From Eutreptiella sp. 'Long Island Sound 2002' (taxonomy: Eukaryota > Euglenozoa > Euglenophyceae > Eutreptiales > Eutreptiaceae): DNA of 64,000 nucleotides. Positions 21,976 through 31,791 of this stretch are shown here, piece after piece; positions within the stretch are counted from its first letter, which is position 1; each line of letters opens with the position of its first letter. The position numbers and the translations under genes were made by a program. Location: contig OZ038388.1 of assembly GCA_964036045.1 (NCBI GenBank), positions 1,931,501-1,995,500 on the forward strand. Reading direction: 5' to 3'. The notes beneath the pieces are model-generated. The model ran no database searches. It saw nothing but the letters and a program-made list of their open reading frames with translations, and was not told where the DNA came from.

Positions 21976-23234
21976 GCGCCCGGTTCCTGCGCCGGGGCTG
22001 CCCCCGGTGTCGGCGGCGTGCCGGGGGCCGCGGTCGGGGCCGCGGCGTGGCTCGCTGGGGCTGCGGTCTCCGCTTCCTGCGCGTCTGGGCGGGGCGGGGC
22101 GGCGGGGCTGGCTGCTTGGGCGGCGGGGGCGGTCATCTCGGCTGGCCCAGGCTCCCGGGCCGGCGGCGGCAGCCCGACCAGCACCGCCGCCTCCGCCAGC
22201 CTCCGCTCCTCGCGCTCCGCGAGGGTCTCCCCCGTCCACTCCGGGGAGGAGACGGGGGAGCGGGAGCGGGACCGGCGGTGGTGGCGGTCGTCCCGCTGGG
22301 GGGACCCATCGGAGTTTGCCATCACTGTTACCCTGGTAGGCATGCGTGGTGGCAGGCGCGCCCTTCCCACTACCTCCTGGTGCATCAGTGCCGTGCCGTG
22401 GGCAGTGCCGTGTGGTGCTCTGCGGGGGGGAGGGGGGGAGGGGGTGGGGGGCCGGCTGTGGCGTCAGCCCCGCACGGCTGGGGGCCTGCGGCCATCCACC
22501 GGCATTGGGAGGGGAGGCGGGGGAGCCACGCGGCCCACGCGTCGCGCCACAGCTCCCAGTCTGGGGCGAGGCCCAGGGCCCTGGGCCCCCGGGGGTCGTC
22601 GAGCGGTGTCGGGGGCAGGCGCACCAGGTGGACCCCCGTAACGGCGGTGACCTCCTGTGTTCGCAGGAAGGTGTGTACTCCGTCCCGCGCCGCGGGCGCC
22701 GGGAGGGGGGGGCGGGGTACGGGTGTTGCCCCATAGAGGTGGGTGGGGGTGATCCCCAGGATCCGCCCCGGGTCCCCGTGGGTCGCGACGACGAGGAGGA
22801 GCAGGGGGGAGCCAGGGCACTCCTGCCAGAGGACCTGCCCCCTGTGGTGGGCACCCCTGGTTCTGGAGAGGGGGGGGGACAGGTCTGGGTTAGCCCAGCC
22901 TCGGGGCGCGTGCGTCGCCGGCGGGAGGGCGGGGCACCAAGTGGGCTCCCTGGGGAACGCCTCGTAGACGACGGCGTACGGGGGGGTAGGCCTGGTGCCG
23001 TCGTACACCGGGTTGGTCGGCCGGGGGCGGGCGGACGCCTCGTCCGCGCCTTCCACGAACACCGTGACCTCGCCCACCTCCAGGTCCTCGTCCGGCGGGT
23101 GTAGAAGGTGGAGCGCCGCATCCAGCTCGGACACTCCTCCCGGGTACGTGGCCCGCGCTTGGTTCAGGTACGGGGCCGCGTCCCCGGGGTAGCGCGTCCT
23201 GAGGGCGTGCAGCAGGGCTGGGGCGCTACTGCGG

Positions 23235-23291
23235 AGGATCCCCGCGACGTCCTCCTCTAGACCGTCCTTCGCGTTGTCCAGGCTGTCGAGG
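23235..23291. repeat. 57-bp target-site duplication of G1, right copy
   Basis: Identical to 17641-17697; see that entry for its meaning. Confidence 0.93.
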
Positions 23292-24087
23292 CGATGCACG
23301 ATGGCGTCCATCCCCATCTTTGGGTACTTGCCCATGAGAAAGGACACGTGCTCGCAGTGGCACTCAGCGTGCCTTCCACCTGATCCGGCGCATCCCGCGG
23401 TTCCTGGCGCCTCGGACTCATCGCCCATGGGTGTATCGCCCACGGCGTCCATCTCTGGTCCCGTGTGCCGGGGCACAGGTGCCGTCCTGGCCCTGGCTGG
23501 CCTCTCCAAGCCTTCGGCGTCGTGCCTCAGGGCAGGCTCGGGGGCCGTATGCGCACTGGCGGTCGGCGCGGACATCTCCTCCGACTCCGAGGGGAAGCAG
23601 GTCCGATAGCCATCGGAGTGCCCCTCGGATTCCCACAGCCTTACTGGGCTGGGGTCCGTATCCATAGCCCCGGCGTCCTCTGCCGCGGGCTTGGGTGACC
23701 CGCGCTTCCGGTAGCGCCGGGCCCGTCCTCCACTGCTGCCTGAATGGCAGGCCTCCTCAGAGTCCTCCGCGGCGGAGCGGAGGTTGCATGCCTTTCGGCA
23801 GCGACGCTCACACATGGAGACCAGGTCCTCCATGTCAAGTCCTCCTCTTCCCGAACGTGGTACTTCTCTTCGGGCTTCAACTTCCGGCGTGGTCTCCAGC
23901 GAGTCCACAATACGCACCCGGGGCGTACTTGGGCAGGGCTCATAAGGGCCCAAGTCCCCGGGTCGGCGGTAGGTAGGGGCAGCAGGTACGCCTCTGCTAC
24001 CATAAAGAAGGTCCCTACCAGGACCGGCCCCTGCTGTGCCCCTTCCGCCTGTAATCCCTGCTGACTTGCTCCTGATCAATGCTTGCA
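23235..24087 (-). CDS. gag: E2 gag N-terminal part (start inside the LTR)
   Basis: The frame starts with ATG at 24088-24086, 85 bases inside the 5' LTR, and reads through the primer-binding site as DLLYGSRGV. E1 has the same arrangement with DLLYGSRGV preserved. Landmarks are a Cys-rich segment (MCERRCRKACN), basic RRYRKRGSPKP, acidic patches and the second Cys/His cluster HAECHCEHVSF. It breaks at GLEEDVAGIL, where G1 is inserted, and resumes at 17640. A start downstream of the PBS, at MEDLVSMCE, cannot be excluded, but conservation of the upstream residues in E1 favours the LTR start. Confidence 0.7.
23991..24002 (-). other. Primer-binding site of E2
   Basis: TGGTAGCAGAGG follows the 5' LTR directly on the minus strand. 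It is complementary to the 3' end of animal-type initiator tRNA-Met including CCA. Confidence 0.9.
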
Positions 24088-26368
24088 TTCCTCAAAATCC
24101 AGGGTCCAAAATCCAAAAATATAGAAACAAAAATCCTCCTTCAACCCTGAACAGCAACCAGATCCCACAAATACAGCAATAACCCGATTCACAATCCAAT
24201 CCACACTGCGGGCTTTCGTTCAGCACACCGGTCGTCTCACGGTGGCGGGCATGTACAAGAATTGCACCAAGGAAGAAAGCCCTGAAATTGGCATATGAAC
24301 ACAAATAAAACAAAGTTGGGGAAAGATGGAGACGTACACAATCACAGCCATAGACCCCTCATTCTCTGGACTCAAGACCTACCCTTGACTCGCCAACATG
24401 TTGGCCTGAACCCAGTCAAATAGGATGGCTAAATGCCATGTGTCAAATGTCACTACATAAACCCCAAAAATGTGTTCACTCCCAAGCCTCTAAATCCTAG
24501 CCCAATAGGGGAGGTGGCGTGTCATGGCCTAGAGTGGCACTCAGGACCATGCCCTACCCTGACATAACCTTGGTTGGACTTGGAGTCGAATGGGCTTGGA
24601 GAACTGCCCCATGAATATGACCTCACAACCTAACAAAATCAGGCAAAACACACCATAGTGCCCAATATTCAATTATATACTCAAAAATGCATACGGCAAA
24701 TACCCAAATGCTCCATGCATGTGTCAAACCGGAGGGTAATATGCAAGGGTGATATAGACCGAAGGTCCATGCCCAAGAATATCCCATCATTGGCTCCGAA
24801 ACCCCTCCGGTTATGTACATGACATGCTTCACAAGTCAACTCATGAATTTGAGACCTAATTTTGTGAGGCCTCGTGTGCCACGCCAAAGTGACCATGTGA
24901 TCGGGCATATGGTGAGGTACAACACCGAAGCATATGCCAACTCATAAGCAACATACCATAGTTCACGGATCTCTAGGGACTTTACTGTTAGCCGACCAGT
25001 TGAGCACATAGAATACAAAAATGAGCATAAAATGAGGTCAAAACATGCAAATAATGCCCAATTCAAGATAATTACAATAGTATATAACTTCGCTCACCCA
25101 TGGTATCAACCCATGATTCAAAACACACTTGCTTCGGACCATTTGCAAACAATCCCCCCACTTGGATCCCCACATGAACGCATAGGGACACCTTCGGACC
25201 TCCTCCCAACACGCACCACGAAAATGAGAAAATTGATATTGGCGCTTGTGGGTTGCCTGGTAAGCCCTCCCACATGCACTATATGAGCGGTAGACTTAGT
25301 CTAGCGCTATGGAGTTCACCATAGGGACATGGGCAAAGCCCTTGCCACGTATGACTCCATATATCTTCCTACAAACGGAGATATATAACATGGGCGTGAG
25401 CATATCGAAGCACATACTATGCATATAACACATACCCTCAAAAAGTGGCTCCCACCATGATATGCCATGTCCCTCCATGGACATAACTTCACGTTAAAAA
25501 TATCTAGGAACCCAAGGAAAGTTGCTATGCAACCCCAACACTCATGCGGTACACTCGAAAGTCGCAATAAAATATTCGGTTGCACGGTCCAAGAGTTATA
25601 TATCACTTTCTACCCTCGTGACCATTATCCCTTGCTATAGCGGACATGTGTACACACCAAAGGCGTTTGATGCTTCCTAAATTAAGTTGAGACCAAGGCG
25701 GTTCCAACCCAATTCTCACAATTGATATTCCTCGCCGTGAGCCGGAGATATGATTATTCAAAGTGGTCTCACGAATCACTTTTGTTTCGACTATAGCTCC
25801 GAGCCAAATGAAGGGCACAACAAAAGGATGGTTGATTCGTGATCGGGGAAAAATGTATGACCACTCGAGATTCATCATATCAAGTGCGGCGATGTCGAAG
25901 TCGAAAATCCGATTCCGAAGGTCTGAAAAAATCAGATTAATTTTGCGAGTGTATAACATGAAAAATGCGGAAGCAACGAACCTTTTACTGATGAAATCTG
26001 ACCCTTCATCGGGGTTTTCGCCAAAATATCTGTAAATAACAGTTAACCATTCGGTTACCGCAAAATCGCGAGCCAACTGACAGTCGCCGATACATTGACA
26101 ATCAGAACGGAAGGCTGAAAAATTACGGTAACATTATGATAAAAAAACCCTGTTGATTCCTGATATTCTGATATATAAATCTCAGCTGGCGGCGCCTCGG
26201 TACTGAACATGGCCGCTCATAGCCGGAATGGCCAAACCTATCACACTATCACACCAGGTTAGGTCAGCTGGATGGGAGAGTATGATATCAGCCAATGGCG
26301 GCTTGCCGGCACATAGATACACACCCCAAGTGACCCAAAGATGGCCACGGGGGTCCAAACCGGCTTCA
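24003..26368 (-). repeat. 5' LTR of E2 (family E)
   Basis: 2366 bp, equal in length to the 3' LTR. It should carry the promoter, but I could not identify a convincing TATA element. It includes the 157-codon sense ORF at 26076-25603, matched in length by 4859-4386 of E1 but truncated in the other two LTRs. The gag ATG lies 85 bases before its inner end. Confidence 0.93.
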
Positions 26369-26372
26369 TCTC
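26369..26372. repeat. Target-site duplication of E2, right copy (TCTC)
   Basis: Pairs with 7606-7609. A1 pol resumes directly after it. Confidence 0.8.
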
Positions 26373-27070
26373 TATCCAGAAGACACCCGTTCTTCCGTGG
26401 GTGAGTGGGTCCAAGAGCAACAAGCGAAGGTGGACAAGGCCAAGGCTATGCTCCAGAGAGTGAGGGAGCGTCAGTGGAACAAGAAGAACAAGCACCGAGT
26501 ACCTGCCACCTACCCAGGAGGGGACTGGGTGCTAGTGCACCACAGCCGACTACCCGCCTGGCCACACTCAACCAGCGATGACCCATACTTCGGGCCCTAC
26601 AAGATTCTATCTGTGGATGGACACCGTATAACCGTGCGGTGTTCTCCCCGTCTAGGGGGGACCCTGGTGTGCGCTGCTCAACACCTGAAGCGCTACTATG
26701 ATCCTGAAGACCTCTGTGGGGAGGAGTGGGAGCTGAACGACGAGGAAATCGCCGCCTTAGACCTACAAGGGGCTGCCAGCACTATGGAAGTGGAAGGGGA
26801 ACTCCCCGGCGTGAACGCCAAGGAGATGGCTAAGGAGGGCTTCTACCTGGTGAAGTCTCTCCTACGCCACCGCTATCGCCCGGGTTGACGCTTCCTCACC
26901 CTCTGGGAAGGGTTTGGAGTCGAAGAGGCCACCTGGGAGCCCTTCTCTGCGTTTGTTCTACCTGAGGGACGCCTAAGCTCAGTTCTGGTAGACTACTTGT
27001 CCCAGAACAACCTTGGTGAGTTGTTGAGGCTCGCTGAGACGCTTGCCTCCAAGACTAAAGCTAGGGACTG
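26373..27070 (+). pseudogene. pol: A1 pol, second part: integrase C-terminus and chromodomain
   Basis: It continues the A1 polyprotein interrupted at 7609 and aligns with A2 55240-55940. Visible are the basic linker (RERQWNKKNKHRVPATY), the GPY-like YFGPYKILSVDGHRITVRC, and a chromodomain with EGFGVEEATWEPFSAF. A TGG codon has become TGA at 26886-26888, just inside the chromodomain, so even this part would end early. The old stop codon at 27068-27070 is retained. Confidence 0.9.
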
Positions 27071-28082
27071 AACCTTACCCTTACCTGCCTAAGTGTATGT
27101 GTGAGTGTGCTACCCCTAAGGTCCTGAGAGCAAGCCGCAGAAATGGTGTCCTAATTATACCCAAGTCTGCACGCTTGCTAAACCTGGAGGATTGTCTTAC
27201 CGGTGCCAAGCGGTACGCCCCGGGTCTCTCCTCCCCTAAGCGCCAAAATTCTGTGCTGGCGCAAAACCTTGGGGGAATACCCAGCGTACTAAACCAGGTA
27301 TTGTTTTCCCTACGTATCTGCCTACTACAGGGAGGGGTGGCCAAAAGCTATGAAGCCTTGAAAACGCCTATTTGCTACGATGGCCAATATCTAGCCTAAC
27401 CACTGCCACTGCCCACGTACCCCGCTAAAATTGCAGGAAAAGGGTGGGACAGTGACAGACGCACTACAGGTCCTATGCACCCTACAGTGGCACCATCCTG
27501 GTGGGCGAGCAATTCTGCAACTGGCTCAAGCCCCCACTCAGGATCACCACTCCTACACACACGCTCTACTGGGTGGCGTTGAAGAAGAAGACACGAGCCC
27601 TAGCGACTCACCTGTGAGATTGCAAGCAAACACAGAGCTACTAAGCGTCTGTGGCCCAACAGGGACGCCACAACGCATTTCCCTGCTAGGGCTTGGAGGG
27701 AAGTGGTGCTCTGTTGGCGCGCACAGCGTGAATGTTGAAGATGTAGGGCTGCGCTTGCCACTCCTGGCTGAGCCGCAGCTTGTTGTTTGTGTGATCAGCG
27801 CCGGATATTTTAGCACAGTTTGGGACTGCACCAGTTCACCCTGACCTTCCCACCTGTAAAGCAAAGGCAAATGACTGAGGTTTGCGGCTGAGGAACCAAG
27901 ACTACCTCCACGTATTTCACGCTTTTCAGGTAGCCCTATAATACACTGTCCTCAAACCTCAGTACAAGCAAGCAAGCTTAAGGAACACCACCCGTTCTCT
28001 TATAGAATGTGGGGTGGAGCCCCTGAGTAGCCTAAACAAGGGTTGTACCTAGCGCACCACGCGTGGCCTACCCTTTAATGCG
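27071..28082 (+). other. 3' untranslated region of A1
   Basis: It parallels A2 55941-56976 along its length and holds no plausible gene. A purine-rich run (GGAGGGAAGTGG followed by TG, about 27700) occurs at the same place as GGAGGAAAGAGG-TG in A2 (near 56567-56580). It is a candidate polypurine tract, but the LTR copy at 43874 does not extend that far, so the real tract is unresolved. Confidence 0.55.
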
Positions 28083-30105
28083 TGTGTGAATGCACGAGCA
28101 TGCACGAGTTAACCATCAATCTGTGGCAACCACTGTTTTCCCTCCTAATCTTACCCACAATCACGAACTCCACCAGGAGGTGGCCCCACCTGGGCTTACC
28201 TACCTTACTCACCGCTGGAAGGTGAAGCAAGGTAAGGGAAAACCGAGACACAAGCGAGAAACGACGCTATGCATATGTGTGTATGTCTAATCAACCTGGA
28301 CTTACCTCTAATCATCTGCAATCTTTCTAATCTACCCCTCTATCGTTTGTTAGCGCTGCTACAAGGCACGTTCACGGAGACACGAGACGAGCAATGTGCA
28401 TGCTGCATACGAGACGAGCACACCTGTGGTCTATACCTGATTCATTGAAGTCCTTCTGTTGATTTTCGAATTCTTGAATCTTGAATTCTTTCTGTCAATG
28501 TGGGTGTAATCTTTATGTTTGTCTATTTATGTATGTTTCGTCATTTTCGTCATTCTGCGTAACATACGTTTATAATCCTATCAAATCTTTATCTTCCGGC
28601 GCTTCGCTAGGACCCGCTCCTGCGCACCGCCTTGTTTTGCGTAAGAATTTCTTGATTTAAAAAAATCAAGAGATGACTACAGATTTTATAAAAATGTGCA
28701 TCTGATGCACAATTGGATTCTGTTCAGGTATGTGCTTTCAGAAAAATTCTAGGCCGTTATTTGACGGTTTTAGGTGTTGTCCCTTCGCGTTTGCGTGGAT
28801 TCGTCCCTCATCCTCCCATTCCTCTGTTGTACAGATATCCTTGCGAAGCCTCGCTGAGTAGGCCGCTGTTCAGGCCGAATAGCAGCAGCAGGAGACTGAA
28901 CCAGAACCAAGACCCCTCGAAGGGGCAATTCTAATTAAATCAGCGCACCCTCGCCCCAGTACCAGGACAGCTGTCTCCATCAGGTTCCATGAGACTTGGG
29001 TCGAGCGTCCTATGAGAGTCTGGCGTTGGGTTGTGTTACGCTGCAGCTTGGAGGGAGGGATGCAAATGCATATGGTCTTGGCATGCCCTATTCTAACCCC
29101 ACCAAGCCACAGGAACCCCTGCAGCAACAAGAGCGCTGAGCTTTCTGTTGGAAATTGTCAGTAACAATGCAGCAAGAGTCGGTGGCCATGGTAAAGCGCT
29201 CTTTTCCGGTGTTAGGGAAGCTATAGGTATTTTAATGTAGGTGTGGAAACCAAGGAAAGGCCAAGAAAAAATCCCTTTTTCCTGAAAATGTGATAGTGGT
29301 GGCCACCACAGCACACGGGGGGGGGTAGAAAAAGTGCTTTTCCAATGCTTTAGAGTATACGTTAGTTGTATTAGAGGTGCTCTGAGCACCCATGCATTTT
29401 TATCTTAGTATTGGCCCTACCAAAATGGGTGATAACACATTTTGACCTATGGAACCAAACACTAAATCAGGATGTTGTGTGCACCCCTTACTCCCCAAGC
29501 TATAGGCACTAAAACATCTTTTCCTGGGTGACTGAGGCACTGATATACTGAAGGCAGAGCCTATGAATTTATGTATGTTTTCTCATGAAATCTTAGCTAT
29601 CCTAGTGGTATGCACCCTAGGGGGCTGGGTCACCTCTTTTTGAGAGGTCCTGGGTTCAATACCCAGTCAGCCTAGCTAAGTAGGATTATCCCATGTGACA
29701 TGGCAGTGACCTCAGCGCCACAAGCCATGCCACCTCAGCACCTATGGGACCCAAAAACAAAGAGTGCACATCTCAAGATGGCACTATGGATGAGAGTGAG
29801 CCCTTAGGGCAGTTTTCCAATCAGTTTGTCTCAAACATGTAAAATATTTCATCCTGAGTTGCAATTGCTGTGGTCTATTGTTGATAGTTGTCTTTATCTA
29901 ACTCTTTGTTACTGCAGCCCTTCATGCTTTAATCCTGTTCATCTTCTAGTTGCTTATCTCTGGCTTGGGTTATCCCGGATTCGTTGTATTTCAACAATAA
30001 AACATTTTCCTCATCAAAAACAAGCAGCAGGGACCCTACACCAGCAGCAAGCAGCAGGGGAGGCACAACAAAAACACAGTGTTGAAATCACTATAAAACT
30101 TTCTA
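28083..30105 (+). repeat. 3' LTR of A1 (family A, about 2.0 kb)
   Basis: It aligns over its length with 56977-58976 and, more weakly, 43874-45890. The right end is set by comparison with A2 and A3, where the shared sequence ends just before the primer-binding site; here unrelated DNA (starting ACACCCGCTG) follows instead, as expected outside a 3' LTR. The left end, TGTGTG, is where three copies begin to agree and is approximate. It contains a tRNA-like module (29593-29679). Confidence 0.65.
29593..29679 (+). other. tRNA-like module in family-A LTR (copy 1)
   Basis: Outer strands TTAGCTA and TAGCTAA can pair as an acceptor stem. Inside are a CTAG/CTAG D-like stem with an A-box-like TGGTATGCACC (29606), an anticodon-like arm ACCTC-TTTTTGA-GAGGT (loop centre UUU, as in tRNA-Lys) and a perfect T-arm CTGGG-TTCAATA-CCCAG with B-box-like GGTTCAATACC (29653). 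Extra bases between the arms mean it is not a functional tRNA gene. Confidence 0.6.
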
Positions 30106-30162
30106 CACCCGCTGTGCAAAGCCGCTGCACCAAACCGCTGTTCCCCCCGCCTGTCACCAGGT

Positions 30163-31791
30163 ATGTCCAACGCAAATCAGCCTTCACTGCTGCAGAGCAT
30201 ACCAATCAACAACCGAGGCAACCACCTTCCAACGTCCTCTTGCAATGCCGTGGCTGAACCAAGCGACGAAGCCGATGCGCCACCAGCCGCAGAGGAGCGA
30301 GCTTTCATCTTTGAAGCTCAGGAAAGACGCCCCGGAACGCGACGAAAGACGAAAACCGCCGGTCAGAAACCCCAACAATTCAAAGAGAAGGTAGATGATG
30401 TAATGCTTGAGGAAGCAAAACGACGCAATGACCTCACCGTCTTGATGACCAGTTCACTGCTGAAGCTCCAAGTGATCATCACTGTCCAACAAGCAAGCAA
30501 AGCCAGGCAATGCCTCGAGCACCAGTCGCAAGCAGAAGCATTCATTATTACTGCGGAGCTTCACCACCCTGAATCCAACCAATCCGATAACGAAAACCCT
30601 CCAGAGCTTCAGTCCTCTTCGTCGGAAGAAGAAGTCGAATCAATGCACCAATCAAGAACAGAAGCAATCCTGAATGCTGCAGAGGTTCTCCAACCTGGGT
30701 ATATCCATTCCGATAGCGAAGACCTTCCAGAGCTACAATCCTCCTCGTCCGAAGAAGATCTCGAAGAAATGTCAAAGAGCCCCGCTGGGGACAAGGAACA
30801 GCACAATCCACGCCCGCTGGGCAAGTTCTGGGATTCCACCGACTCAGATACGCCGGTTGCAACCCCCAACAAAGAAGCGAATGCCACATCGTACTGGACC
30901 GGCCTTGAGGTCATGTAGGACACGCCGGCACAACAATGCAACTTCATGAATGCCACACCTTTGCAGCGCTGCCAACTGAGAGATACCGGACGCTACTTCA
31001 TTGAAGATCAGGAAAACACCACCCGTAAGGAGCTGTTAAGAGCTGAGGTGAATGATGCTAATAGTTTGTTTTCCCTCCTCCTCTCCTGTGTCCAGTCCGG
31101 GTTTTTGAAGTATTTCAGACAGAAACACCAGAGCCACATACACCAACATCAACACCTACTGCTACAGATTGTATGTGAACCTGAAGCTGCTGCCACAAAT
31201 GACAGCCTGAACCACCACAAAAGCCGGAACTATAAAATATTTGGCCCTGATCAGACCTCACGCGACCGCATTGTGCCTGCATTCGTCATCAAGCAAAATT
31301 CATATGACAAGGCTTTTCAACTTGCGTGGAGACAGATGTCCCAGTGCAATGGTGGGTTCATTGACCCATTCCATCACACAGAAAAAAAGATGCCAAATTT
31401 CTTACGCATGTAAGGCCTCCTACGAGGACCCGTTATAAAGCACTACCCTGTGAAACTTCCAACCAAGTCCTGGTTCAGTATGGTTGAACAGGAGGCAGCA
31501 GAGCACGCACTCGAAAATCAAATGGCAAACATTCTGTTGTCAACGGCACAGCAGCTCTCCTCAATTGAAGAGCTCAGCGACCCCTCCAGTGAGTTGCCTC
31601 CACTGCAAGACCTATGCCTATATAACACATGCATCTTTGAATCTATGTCCAGAAACATCATCCAGCTGCAACTCCTTAAGGAGCGTACGCAGCTCACAGG
31701 TTCAGAACCAGCGATACACCTCATGTCCCACATGCTGTGTGTCCAAAAGCAATTCCTGGAATGTTGCAAACAAAAATGGGACCTGCCGTGA
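30163..31791 (+). pseudogene. Unrecognised 543-codon frame with two in-frame stops
   Basis: Three open stretches (30163-30918, 30919-31413, 31414-31791) lie in one frame and are split only by TAG (30916-30918) and TAA (31411-31413). The first part is acidic and has two copies of an approximately 40-residue repeat ending in PPELQSSSSEEEVESM and LPELQSSSSEEDLEEM. The second is rich in Gln, Asn and His (QKHQSHIHQHQHLLLQ). The third has amphipathic helices (MANILLSTAQQLSSIEEL) and several Cys. I recognise no family. Its start follows an A1 LTR end by 57 bases. It may be a decayed gene or Gag-like protein of the DNA into which A1 and G2 inserted. GT at 30161 follows CAG, so a splice donor is possible. 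Confidence 0.4.

Larger units (their letters stand above)
17698..23234 (-). mobile_element. G1: GC-rich LINE-like retroposon without visible reverse transcriptase
   Basis: This is a 5537-bp insertion in E2 gag, bounded by 57-bp direct repeats. Its plus-strand left end is a short TTTGAGG-type heptamer run (17698-17711), which on the minus strand is a 3' tail of CCTCAAA units. A strong hairpin lies at 17754-17772. The 3' part to about 18540 is shared with G2. The 5' half encodes low-complexity, possibly ORF1-like protein on the minus strand. No frame shows RT, endonuclease or RNase H motifs. It is therefore either a non-autonomous element moved by a LINE in trans or a deleted LINE. G homopolymers abound on the plus strand. 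Confidence 0.8.
20065..23234 (-). pseudogene. G1 low-complexity ORF1-like coding region (frames disrupted)
   Basis: Three minus-strand frames cover this stretch. The upstream part (about 23234-22385) has ordinary composition, for example LDAALHLLHPPDEDLEVGEV and YAVVYEAFPREPTWCP. The middle contains SR-like RRSRSRSP followed by Ala/Pro/Arg-rich repeats of 53 codons. The end (20065 side) has a run of ten His residues and a more structured tail (WAAPENHERILRSVIRAAWP, LPGALRSALADWRYRR). Indels between repeats switch frames. I do not recognise the protein; a nucleic-acid-binding ORF1 is a guess from composition and position. The apparent fusion of its first part to E2 gag is an accident of insertion. 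Confidence 0.45.
7610..26368 (-). mobile_element. E2: Ty3/gypsy chromodomain LTR retrotransposon with nested insertion G1
   Basis: This is a complete minus-strand element of 18.76 kb, about 13.2 kb without G1. Minus-strand order is 5' LTR 26368-24003, PBS 24002-23991, gag N-terminal part 24087-23235, insertion G1 23234-17698, rest of gag to 15435, pol to 10368, short 3' UTR, PPT 9986-9976, 3' LTR 9975-7610. Both LTRs are 2366 bp and the flanks share TCTC. The host site is the integrase part of A1 pol. Frameshifts, in-frame stops and G1 make it non-functional as a protein source. Gag-PR-RT-RH-IN order plus a C-terminal chromodomain assigns it to the chromovirus branch of Ty3/gypsy elements. 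Confidence 0.93.

Noticed and set aside
20284-22641. A 785-codon plus-strand frame in G1
   Set aside because: It is Arg/Pro/Gly-rich shadow of GC-rich DNA and opposite to the tail-defined orientation; no motif is seen.
22385-24088. A 567-codon minus-strand frame that looks like one protein
   Set aside because: It joins E2 gag to G1 across an insertion junction marked by the 57-bp duplication, so the fusion is accidental.
29593-29679. A functional tRNA-Lys gene
   Set aside because: About ten extra bases lie between D-like and anticodon-like arms, only one base in the variable region, and six extra bases before the acceptor; it is at best tRNA-like.
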